A stretch of 5,108 bases of DNA from Deltaproteobacteria bacterium (GTDB lineage: Bacteria > Desulfobacterota > Desulfuromonadia > Desulfuromonadales > Geothermobacteraceae), in the NCBI GenBank assembly GCA_003695205.1, contig RFIO01000408.1, positions 1 to 5,108 of the forward strand, in the 5' to 3' direction. Every line of letters begins with the position of its first letter. The first letter of the stretch is position 1. The position numbers and the translations under genes were made by a program. The notes beneath the pieces are model-generated. The model had not been told where the DNA came from, made no database searches, and saw only the letters and a list, made by a program, of their open reading frames with translations. Positions 1 to 5,108 of this stretch are shown here, piece by piece.

Positions 1-998
1 GCCACGTTGACGGCATCATCCAGCCCCGAGACCTCCCCGGGTACCAGCTGCCGGATACGGGCCCCCTGACTCCCGAGCCAGGCGGTCAGCTCGACCAGCA
101 GCCGCTTGGGGTCGACATCGAACAGCACCCGGTGGATCGCCTCGAACTCCAGTCCCGGATCGTGCAGGTTCACAAGTTCGACCAGGGCCCAGCGGGCCGG
201 ATGATCCATCACCTCGGCGGGATTTTTCGCTTCCGCCTTGATCTGTTCCCAGATCGCCCTGGCTGTGGCGAAGCTGTGATTGCCGTCCCCCATGGCGTAG
301 AGCATGGGAGCCTGGCCTTCGACCTGGTATCGGCTGGCGAAGGAGCGAGGCTCGGCAAGGTCCCGCAGGGCTTTGGCCACCTGGCTGATCCGCTCCGGGT
401 CGCTGACCTGCCAGCCGCGTACCCGGCCGCCCTTTTCCATCAGTTCGACATCGTACAGGGGCGGCAGGTCACACTCGAACAGCGGCTCGATGACCGTCCG
501 GCCAGGGTCATCGATCAGCACCATGATATGCGGCAGTTCGAGGCTGGCATCCTGCCGGACCCGGATACGCGGCGGCAGCCGGTCGACAATGGTCCCCTCG
601 GTGGCACGGATCAGGCTGTCGGCACCGGAACGGTAGTCGTAGGCCTCCAGGTCCAGGGCCACCACCAGCCCCTTGCGCGAGGGGGCATGGGCGGTTTCCC
701 GATCGAGCAGAACGAACCCCGGCTCCAGCGGCCGCAGCACTCCCTCGGCCAGGTAGCTGTCCATGGCACGATTGATGGCGGCAATACGCTCATCGGCACC
801 CTCGTCCTCGAGATAGACCTCGGGGAAGATCAGCCTCAGGGTCGACGGCGCATCGCCAACCAGGTTCTCCACCCGGCGCCAGTAGTCGGGCTCGGAGGTG
901 TACTGATCGCACGCGATCACCGCCCAGCGATGCAGGTCAACGCCATCGGCGGGCAGCAGAATCTCGGGGACCTTCAGGCCGATATCGGCAAAATCCAT
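1..998 (-). CDS. DUF1015 family protein, C-terminus cut by the window edge
   Basis: An open frame without stops runs from an ATG at 998 off the left edge, giving the first 332 residues. I translated it from the reverse complement. It resembles the DUF1015 family: an N-terminal stretch CDQYTSEPDYW (about residues 30-40), the family's central motif in the form MGDGNHSFATARAIWE (about 236-251), then a WALVELVNLHDPGLEFEAIHR stretch (about 270-290). Other branches carry DGHHR where this one has DGNHS. There is no signal peptide or membrane segment, so it is probably cytoplasmic. The biochemical function of the family is unknown; from memory, members often sit beside serine-biosynthesis genes (serA/serC) in other bacteria, but none are visible here. 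An AGGGAG ribosome site lies six bases before the ATG. The gene starts 10 bases after the upstream small gene stops and is probably co-transcribed with it and aroF. Family assignment is fairly sure; role is not. Confidence 0.85.
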   Translation of the reverse strand, partial: MDFADIGLKVPEILLPADGVDLHRWAVIACDQYTSEPDYWRRVENLVGDAPSTLRLIFPEVYLEDEGADERIAAINRAMDSYLAEGVLRPLEPGFVLLDRETAHAPSRKGLVVALDLEAYDYRSGADSLIRATEGTIVDRLPPRIRVRQDASLELPHIMVLIDDPGRTVIEPLFECDLPPLYDVELMEKGGRVRGWQVSDPERISQVAKALRDLAEPRSFASRYQVEGQAPMLYAMGDGNHSFATARAIWEQIKAEAKNPAEVMDHPARWALVELVNLHDPGLEFEAIHRVLFDVDPKRLLVELTAWLGSQGARIRQLVPGEVSGLDDAVNV

Positions 999-1008
999 CA
1001 ACAGCTCC

Positions 1009-1269
1009 CTACTTGATACGTTTCAGGTGGCCCGGACCCGGGTCGTTGGCCGGCGTCGGCTCGTCTTCCTTTAGCGGCGCCTCTTCGCCAAGCATCGGCA
1101 GGGCGCCCTCAGCCAGCAGGCGCTCGATCCCTTCGGCGACAGCCAGGCACTGCTTCATGCAGACCTTGCGGGCCGGGCAGCTTGAACAATCGGCCTCGCC
1201 GCCGGCGGCGCGCAGGGCGTGGACCACCAGCTCCACGCTCTCGATCTGGTTCAGGGGGACGAAATACAT
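1009..1269 (-). CDS. small four-cysteine protein of unknown function
   Basis: An 86-residue soluble protein that I do not recognise. Residues 1-25 look like an amphipathic helix region (MYFVPLNQIESVELVVHAL). A compact cysteine cluster CSSCPARKVCMKQC follows, with Cys28, Cys31, Cys37 and Cys41 (C-x2-C-x5-C-x3-C), then a second helix and a charged, Pro-rich tail ending in KRIK. Four closely spaced cysteines suggest a bound zinc ion or iron-sulfur cluster; that is inference. I chose the ATG at 1269 because a strong GAGGAGG site lies six bases before it; a TTG at 1287 in the same frame would add six residues but has weaker spacing. The gene begins 22 bases after aroF stops and ends 10 bases before the DUF1015 gene, so it is likely translated from the same mRNA. 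Its reality is supported by the ribosome site, the tight packing and the ordered cysteine motif. Confidence 0.8.
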   Translation of the reverse strand: MYFVPLNQIESVELVVHALRAAGGEADCSSCPARKVCMKQCLAVAEGIERLLAEGALPMLGEEAPLKEDEPTPANDPGPGHLKRIK

Positions 1270-1275
1270 ATCCTG

Positions 1276-1282
1276 CCTCCTC
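1276..1282 (-). promoter_or_regulatory. ribosome binding site deciding the start of the four-cysteine gene
   Basis: GAGGAGG, close to a perfect anti-16S match, ends six bases before the ATG at 1269. It favours that ATG over the in-frame TTG at 1287, which would lie upstream of the site. Confidence 0.75.
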
Positions 1283-1291
1283 GACAACGCC

Positions 1292-2323
1292 TCAGGCTTC
1301 CGGATTCAGGGTTTTCCCGGCGACCTCGGCAAAGGCCGCCAGTTTTTTCATCATGGCGGCGAAATCGTCCGGGCGCAGCGATTGCGGCCCGTCCGAAGCC
1401 GCCTCCTCGGGATGCGGATGCACTTCGACGATCAGTCCGTCGGCTCCGGCTGCCACCGCCGCGTAGCACATGGGCGGCACCAGGTGCGCGTGCCCGGTTG
1501 CGTGCGACGGGTCGATGATCACCGGCAGATGGGTCTGGCTTTTGAGGACCGGCACCGCCGAAATATCCAGGGTGTTGCGCGTGGCGGTCTCGAAGGTGCG
1601 AATGCCGCGCTCGCACAGGATGACACGCCGGTTGCCCTCGGCGAGTATGTATTCGGCACTCATCAGGTATTCCTGGATGGTGGTCGACATGCCGCGCTTG
1701 AGCAGAATCGGTTTGTCGAGCTGGCCGAGCATCTTCAGCAGCGCGAAGTTCTGCACGTTGCGGGCCCCAACCTGCATGACATCGGCATAGCGGGCCACCA
1801 GTTCGACGTCGCGGGGATTGACCACCTCGGTGACAATCGGCAGTCCGGTCTCCTCGCGCGCCAGGGCCAGCAGCTTGAGCCCTTCCTCCTCCAGGCCCTG
1901 GAAGGCATAGGGCGAGGTGCGCGGCTTGAAGGCGCCGCCGCGCAGCAGCCGGGCGCCCGAGGCCCGGACAGCCCGCGCGGTATCGAGAATCTGCGCCTCG
2001 CTTTCCACCGAGCAGGGGCCTGCCATGACGATGAACTCGTCGCCGCCCACTTCCAGGCCGGGGGCGATCTCCACCACGGTCGGCTCCGGCTTGACCTCGC
2101 GCCCCGCCAGCTTGTAGGGCTTGAGGATGGGCACCACGTTCTCGACGCCGGGCAGGGTCTGCAGGGTCTGCAGAACCGTCTTGCCGCGCTCGTCGCCAAC
2201 GGCACCGATGACGTTGCGGGTAGCGCCGTGGATGACGTGCGGCTTGTAGCCGAGTTCACGGATGCGCTTTTTCACCTCGGCCAGCTCCTTGCGGCTGGCA
2301 CCCGATTTCATGACGATGATCAT
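1292..2323 (-). CDS. aroF: 3-deoxy-7-phosphoheptulonate (DAHP) synthase, type I-beta
   Basis: Condenses phosphoenolpyruvate and erythrose-4-phosphate to DAHP, the first step of the shikimate pathway to Phe, Tyr and Trp. The 343-residue protein has an N-terminal ferredoxin-like (ACT-like) regulatory domain (about residues 1-70, starting MIIVMKSGAS) followed by a TIM-barrel catalytic domain. Visible active-site motifs are GPCSVES (102-108), GGAFKPRTSPYAFQG (129-143), LLKRGM (207-212) and DPSHATG (271-277). The four metal ligands are Cys104, His274, Glu300 and Asp311, each two positions on from the ligands of the Thermotoga maritima enzyme (Cys102, His272, Glu298, Asp309). That enzyme uses the N-terminal domain for Tyr/Phe feedback inhibition; the same is inferred here. 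The ATG at 2323 has a GGAGAG site a few bases upstream. It lies downstream of a Phe/Trp leader-peptide attenuator and heads a probable three-gene operon. Length and motifs are typical, with no sign of damage. Confidence 0.96.
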   Translation of the reverse strand: MIIVMKSGASRKELAEVKKRIRELGYKPHVIHGATRNVIGAVGDERGKTVLQTLQTLPGVENVVPILKPYKLAGREVKPEPTVVEIAPGLEVGGDEFIVMAGPCSVESEAQILDTARAVRASGARLLRGGAFKPRTSPYAFQGLEEEGLKLLALAREETGLPIVTEVVNPRDVELVARYADVMQVGARNVQNFALLKMLGQLDKPILLKRGMSTTIQEYLMSAEYILAEGNRRVILCERGIRTFETATRNTLDISAVPVLKSQTHLPVIIDPSHATGHAHLVPPMCYAAVAAGADGLIVEVHPHPEEAASDGPQSLRPDDFAAMMKKLAAFAEVAGKTLNPEA

Positions 2324-2407
2324 GGATCTCTCCGTTTCTGCCGATGTCGGTGGTCATTCGGCCACGGGCCGCGGCTCCCGCTGTCCTTCGCCCATCGACC
2401 AGAAACG

Positions 2408-2446
2408 AAAAAACCACGGGAAGCCGGCTGCGGTCTGCCCATGGTT
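2408..2446 (-). terminator. intrinsic terminator of the aroF attenuator (3:4 helix)
   Basis: On the minus strand AACCATGGG (2446-2438) pairs with CCCGTGGTT (2420-2412) as nine base pairs including one G-U. The loop is 17 bases and a run of six T (2413-2408) follows, the last four beyond the stem. The terminator lies 37 bases after the leader-peptide stop codon and 84 bases before the aroF ATG, so it can cut off transcription before the gene. Its 5' arm is shared with the antiterminator helix, so only one of the two can form. Confidence 0.8.
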
Positions 2447-2507
2447 CGTTCGATTGTGTGCGTTGTTACGCCGTCTTTTCAGTCACAACCGGTCCACAGG
2501 CAGCCGC
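2430..2507 (-). promoter_or_regulatory. antiterminator (2:3) helix of the attenuator, with competing 1:2 helix
   Basis: Minus-strand bases 2507-2494 (GCGGCTGCCTGTGG) pair with 2444-2430 (CCATGGGCAGACCGC): 14 base pairs, two of them G-U, with A2434 bulged. This takes up seven of the nine bases of the terminator's 5' arm, so the two structures exclude each other. The 5' arm of this helix lies within the last codons of the leader peptide (21-25), where a ribosome finishing the peptide would mask it. The same arm can instead pair backwards: GGCAGCT (2527-2521) with GGCTGCC (2505-2499), a seven-pair 1:2 helix that would free the terminator. Pairings were found by eye; energies were not computed. 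Confidence 0.75.
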
Positions 2508-2566
2508 CAGGCAAAAAACCAGCTGCCAAAAAAGAAAAACGAAAACCGGTTGGACCAGAACTGCAT
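2483..2566 (-). CDS. Phe/Trp-rich leader peptide of the aroF attenuator
   Basis: A 27-residue open frame from ATG 2566 to TGA 2483, too short for ordinary gene calling. It begins MQFWSNRFSFFFFGSWFF and ends AWRLPVDRL. Eight residues are Phe (positions 3, 8, 10-13, 17, 18) and three are Trp (4, 16, 20); there is no Tyr. Six of the eight Phe codons are TTT. The composition recalls the enterobacterial PheL leader and is very unlikely by chance directly upstream of an aromatic-pathway gene. A GGGAG site (2581-2577) lies ten bases before the ATG, slightly long but usable. The product is presumably of no use in itself: its translation senses charged tRNA-Phe. Stalling at the Phe run (codons 10-13, 2539-2528) would cover the 1:2 helix's upstream arm and leave the antiterminator arm at 2507-2494 free. 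Completion to the stop codon would mask that arm and allow termination. Confidence 0.85.
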   Translation of the reverse strand: MQFWSNRFSFFFFGSWFFAWRLPVDRL

Positions 2567-2598
2567 CGACGCGTATCTCCCGTGGAAGAATCAGGGCG

Positions 2599-2627
2599 TT
2601 AGTAGCAGAAAACCCGGCGAAAAGCAA
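2599..2627 (-). promoter_or_regulatory. candidate promoter of the aroF leader transcript
   Basis: TTGCTT (2627-2622), a 17-base spacer, then TACTAA (2604-2599) preceded by TG one base earlier (an extended -10 form). Each hexamer matches the sigma-70 consensus at only three of six positions, so this is a weak call supported by ideal spacing and place. Transcription would begin near 2592, about 25 bases before the leader-peptide ATG. No terminator is visible between the otsA stop and this point, so read-through from otsBA is also possible. Confidence 0.4.
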
Positions 2628-2639
2628 GGCAAAAGCGGC

Positions 2640-4073
2640 TCAATGGCGGTGGCTGACGGCAAGCAGATTGCGCATGAACAGGTCGACCCAGCGATGGACA
2701 TCGTTTCGGCGCAGGTCCTGACGCAATCGGCGCATGCGCCGCTGGCGTTCCTCCTGCGGCATGTGGAAGGCACGGCAGATCGCCTCGGCCGTACCGTCGA
2801 TGTCGTAGGGGTTGACCAGCAGCGCGTCCCGGCCCATCTGGTCGGCGGCTCCGGCGAATTCGCTCAAAATCAGCACGCCGTTGTTGTCAAGCGAACAGGC
2901 ACAGTATTCCTTGGCCACCAGGTTCATGCCGTCGCGCAGGGGGGTGATCAGGGCGATCTCGCAGGCCCGATAGTGGGCCAGCAACTGGACCGGATCGAGG
3001 CTGCGGTACAGGTAGTGGATCGGCACCCAGCCTGCCTCGGCAAACCTGCTGTTGATGCGTCCGGTCTCCCGGTCGAGCATCTCCTTGTGACGCTGGTATT
3101 CGGGGACATCGGTACGGCTGGGAACGACAATCTGCAACAGTGAACTTTTGCCACGCATTTCCGGGCAGATCTCCAGGGCCCGTTCAAACGCGAGAAAGCG
3201 CTCCTGCAGCCCCTTGGTGTAATCGAGCCGGTCGATGCCGAGAATCAGCTGACGCCCCTCCAGGTTTTCATGCAGGTACCAGGCAGCTTCGTCCACCTCC
3301 GGAGCGCGGGCGCGCCGTTCGAAATCGGACACGTCAATGCTGATGGGGAAATGCCCGGCGCGCACCACCCGTTCGCCGACCTGCAACAGGGTGTGATAGC
3401 GCTGACGGCCGATTATGGTCACCTCGGGCAGCTGAGCCGCGCCGTTAACGAAGTTGCGCCGGTCACGCAGAGTCTGAAAGCCGATCAGGTCGTAGGCGAG
3501 CAGACCGCGCAGAATCTCGTCCTTCCAGGGCAAACGCCGCAACAGGTCGGGGGACGGGAAGGGGATATGGAGAAAATAGCCGAGACGCTGATGGCAGCCG
3601 AGCCGGCGCAGACAATCTCCGACCAACACCAGTTGATAGTCGTGTACCCAGACCAGGTCGGATTCACTCAGCTGATCGGCCATAACCCGGGCAAACAGGT
3701 CATTGACCTCGCGGTAAACCTTCCAGGTCCCGGTGTCGAACCGGCAATGACCGAGCAGATCATGAAACAGCGGCCATAGGGTTTCGTTGGAGAACCCATG
3801 GTAGTAGCCCTGGACCTGGTCTTCGCTCAGAGGTACCGGAAGCAGGCGATAGCCGCGCTGCTGGCCAAACTGTTCCAGGAGAGCCTCCACCGGTGCTTCC
3901 TCACTGCAACCTGGCCAGCCGATCCAGAGCCCCTGGTGGGCCTGCACGACCGGCTCCAGGGCGGTCACCAGCCCGCCGGAACCGGCTTCGATCTCCCAGC
4001 GATCCTCGTTGGGGTGAATCACCGCCGGCAGGCGATTGGAAACAACCACCATGCGCCTGTTGTCGTCATTCAT
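2640..4073 (-). CDS. otsA: alpha,alpha-trehalose-6-phosphate synthase
   Basis: Glycosyltransferase family 20 enzyme that joins glucose from a nucleotide sugar (usually UDP-glucose) to glucose-6-phosphate, giving trehalose-6-phosphate. The 477-residue length matches E. coli OtsA (474). Catalytic landmarks by comparison with E. coli are SNR (Arg14), the GGL loop (33-35), IGWPG (Trp53), YYHGFSNETLWP (Tyr90/91, Trp100), VWVHDYQL (Asp145), FLHIPFPSPD (His169), GIDRLDYTKG (Arg282, Lys287) and TPLRDGMNLVAKEY (Asp381, Asn384, Glu389). All the expected substrate-binding residues are present. The protein is soluble and cytoplasmic. Its ATG overlaps the otsB stop as ATGA, with a GGGAG site about eight bases upstream, so translation is probably coupled to otsB. 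Glucosylglycerol-phosphate synthase is a related alternative, but the adjacent otsB makes trehalose the better reading. Confidence 0.95.
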   Translation of the reverse strand: MNDDNRRMVVVSNRLPAVIHPNEDRWEIEAGSGGLVTALEPVVQAHQGLWIGWPGCSEEAPVEALLEQFGQQRGYRLLPVPLSEDQVQGYYHGFSNETLWPLFHDLLGHCRFDTGTWKVYREVNDLFARVMADQLSESDLVWVHDYQLVLVGDCLRRLGCHQRLGYFLHIPFPSPDLLRRLPWKDEILRGLLAYDLIGFQTLRDRRNFVNGAAQLPEVTIIGRQRYHTLLQVGERVVRAGHFPISIDVSDFERRARAPEVDEAAWYLHENLEGRQLILGIDRLDYTKGLQERFLAFERALEICPEMRGKSSLLQIVVPSRTDVPEYQRHKEMLDRETGRINSRFAEAGWVPIHYLYRSLDPVQLLAHYRACEIALITPLRDGMNLVAKEYCACSLDNNGVLILSEFAGAADQMGRDALLVNPYDIDGTAEAICRAFHMPQEERQRRMRRLRQDLRRNDVHRWVDLFMRNLLAVSHRH

Positions 4074-4882
4074 GCGTCAATCTCCCGTCCATGGCACCAT
4101 TCCACCAGCAGGTCAAGACACTCGTACAGCTGCTCCGGCGGACGCAGCCACCATCGCGCGGCGCTGGCACGCACCTGCCCACGCACCAGAATCCCCACCC
4201 CACCGTCGCCGAGAGCGGCAAAGGCATCCTCATCGGTCAAATCATCCCCCAGGTAGAGGGGCAGGGCATCTGCCTCTTCGGCCAGCAGCTCGGTGACCAC
4301 CGTCCCCTTGGTGCGTCCCGGGCAGCGCAGTTCCAGGCCGCCATCGAAATCGTGCAGCTCCAGGCCGCTGGCTGCGGCAAGAACCTCAAAGTTCTGCCGC
4401 ACAAGCGGTTCGCACCGGCGAACCAGGTTCTCATCCAGCCCGCGCCAGTGCACCGCCACGGTGAACGGCTTGCGCTCGACGCGATCCGGCGGCAGGTCGA
4501 AATCTGACACGGCCGCGGCCTGGTCGAGGGCCGCGCGCCAGCCGGCCGGCAAGGCGGGACTGGAGGTACGGCCATCCAACAGGCGCCGCTCCCAGCCGTG
4601 GCAGCCCCAGATCTCCGGCAGGGGGTCCAGAGACAGCAGGCGCGGCATGTCCGACACCGTGCGTCCGGTGACAACAACCAGCCGACAGGGGGAAGCGGCC
4701 TGCAACGCCCGCAGGCGGGGCAGCACCCCCTCGTAGGGGAAGGCCTGGTCCCTGTCGGCGACGAAGGGGGCCAGGGTGCCATCGTAGTCAAGCATCAGCA
4801 GAAGCCTTTCAGCCCGTCCGAGACATTCACGAAAGGCCGTCTGGCTGAAGGGCACAGGCTGTGAGGTCAAAGAGGATTCCAT
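4070..4882 (-). CDS. otsB: trehalose-6-phosphate phosphatase
   Basis: HAD-superfamily phosphatase that releases phosphate from trehalose-6-phosphate, completing trehalose synthesis. Its 270 residues are close to E. coli OtsB (266). Motif I is MLDYDGTLAPF (30-40) with nucleophile Asp32 and acid/base Asp34. Motif II is VVTGR (70-74). GCHGWE (93-98) and ERKPFTVAVHWR (136-147) belong to the substrate-binding cap region typical of trehalose phosphatases. The motif III lysine is Lys192 in RTKG, and motif IV is YLGDDLTDEDAF (210-221) with the Mg-binding Asp213/Asp214. It is the first gene of the otsBA pair, as in E. coli, and is divergent from the tRNA-Phe gene. The ATG at 4882 has no convincing ribosome site; a TTG at codon 5 (4870) has only a GGA-like match. 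The N-terminus is therefore the one uncertain point. Confidence 0.95.
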   Translation of the reverse strand: MESSLTSQPVPFSQTAFRECLGRAERLLLMLDYDGTLAPFVADRDQAFPYEGVLPRLRALQAASPCRLVVVTGRTVSDMPRLLSLDPLPEIWGCHGWERRLLDGRTSSPALPAGWRAALDQAAAVSDFDLPPDRVERKPFTVAVHWRGLDENLVRRCEPLVRQNFEVLAAASGLELHDFDGGLELRCPGRTKGTVVTELLAEEADALPLYLGDDLTDEDAFAALGDGGVGILVRGQVRASAARWWLRPPEQLYECLDLLVEWCHGREIDA

Positions 4883-4887
4883 CGGAA

Positions 4888-4923
4888 ATTATCAAGTCGC
4901 GGGTTTGCAGTGAGTCTATCATA
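4888..4923 (-). promoter_or_regulatory. candidate promoter elements for otsBA
   Basis: Two -10-like hexamers lie upstream of otsB on the minus strand: TATGAT (4923-4918) and GATAAT (4893-4888), each five of six matches to TATAAT. Neither has a good -35 at the usual distance. The first would start transcription about 30 bases before the ATG. The second would start it at or next to the ATG itself, giving a leaderless message. The elements are short and the DNA between otsB and the tRNA promoter is AT-richer than the genes, so matches by chance are possible. Confidence 0.3.
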
Positions 4924-4967
4924 TATTTCACAGGTTTCCCCGTTGCTGGCCCGGTCATGATTTTCCC

Positions 4968-4996
4968 TTGACACTCCCGGGGGCTTTGGCTATAAA
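4968..4996 (+). promoter_or_regulatory. sigma-70 promoter of the tRNA-Phe gene
   Basis: A perfect TTGACA (4968-4973), a 17-base spacer, and TATAAA (4991-4996, five of six). Transcription should begin near 5003, about seven bases before the mature tRNA. The bases just after the -10 (CGGGCTC) form a GC-rich discriminator, as is common in stable-RNA promoters under stringent control; that regulation is inferred. Confidence 0.88.
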
Positions 4997-5009
4997 CGGG
5001 CTCTGCTTC

Positions 5010-5085
<76 letters not shown>

Positions 5086-5090
5086 CGCAT

Positions 5091-5108
5091 CAAAAAACCC
5101 CCGCGATA
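5091..5108 (+). terminator. possible left half of a terminator after tRNA-Phe, cut by the window edge
   Basis: An A-run followed by CCCCCGCG starts six bases after the tRNA. This is the usual upstream half of a (bidirectional) intrinsic terminator, whose other half would read roughly GCGGGGG followed by T. That half would lie outside the window, so the call rests on resemblance only. Confidence 0.35.

Noticed and set aside
132..1016. A 294-codon plus-strand frame at the left end
   Set aside because: Shadow of the DUF1015 gene, whose minus-strand translation shows recognisable family motifs.
2320..2442. A 40-codon minus-strand frame whose TGA overlaps the aroF ATG
   Set aside because: Its ATG lies inside the terminator stem, it has no ribosome site, and its Arg/Pro/Gly-rich product has no recognisable feature. 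The overlap looks fortuitous.
2541..2550. AACCGGTT palindrome in the leader as an operator
   Set aside because: A lone eight-base palindrome within the leader-peptide codons, not repeated near a promoter; it is better explained by coding and RNA pairing.
1013..2602. A 529-codon plus-strand frame opposite aroF and the leader region
   Set aside because: It lies antisense to aroF, the four-cysteine gene and the leader peptide, all with strong family, ribosome-site or structural evidence. Its composition (rich in Arg, His, Gly, Gln) is typical of a GC-rich shadow frame.
2324..2639. T-box riboswitch or other tRNA- or ligand-binding leader
   Set aside because: I see no T-box consensus and no specifier-loop architecture; the translated Phe-rich frame and overlapping helices explain the region better.
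2262..3143. A 293-codon plus-strand frame spanning the aroF-otsA gap
   Set aside because: Runs antisense through the start of aroF, the attenuator and the end of otsA; no recognisable domain.
2640..4073. Glucosylglycerol-phosphate synthase instead of OtsA
   Set aside because: The families are related, but length, the E. coli OtsA-type residues and the overlapping otsB gene favour trehalose-6-phosphate synthase.

Overview
The window is an ordinary GC-rich bacterial chromosome segment. Every protein-coding gene is on the minus strand, and one tRNA gene at the right end is on the plus strand. No lineage marker is present. GC-rich DNA with an otsB-otsA pair and a type I-beta DAHP synthase would suit a Desulfuromonas/Geobacter-like deltaproteobacterium, but that is a guess. 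I see no mobile element, CRISPR array, phage gene or sign of recent transfer.

Reading right to left: a tRNA-Phe(GAA) gene (5010-5085, plus) has a near-consensus sigma-70 promoter just upstream. Divergent from it lies the trehalose operon, otsB (trehalose-6-phosphate phosphatase) then otsA (trehalose-6-phosphate synthase). These two are joined by an ATGA overlap and make trehalose from a nucleotide sugar (typically UDP-glucose) and glucose-6-phosphate, usually for osmotic or desiccation stress.

The 316-base gap between otsA and the DAHP synthase gene is the most interesting part. On the minus strand it holds a possible promoter, a 27-codon leader peptide with 8 Phe and 3 Trp codons (including four Phe in a row), and three overlapping RNA helices: a 1:2 stem, a 14-bp antiterminator (2:3) and an intrinsic terminator (3:4). 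This is the complete layout of a classical ribosome-mediated amino-acid attenuator. Phe-tRNA shortage should let transcription run into the operon.

The operon behind it begins with aroF (first step of the shikimate pathway; all four metal ligands visible). It continues with a small four-cysteine protein of unknown function and a DUF1015-family protein that runs off the left edge. The spacing (22 and 10 bases) suggests that all three are controlled by the attenuator.
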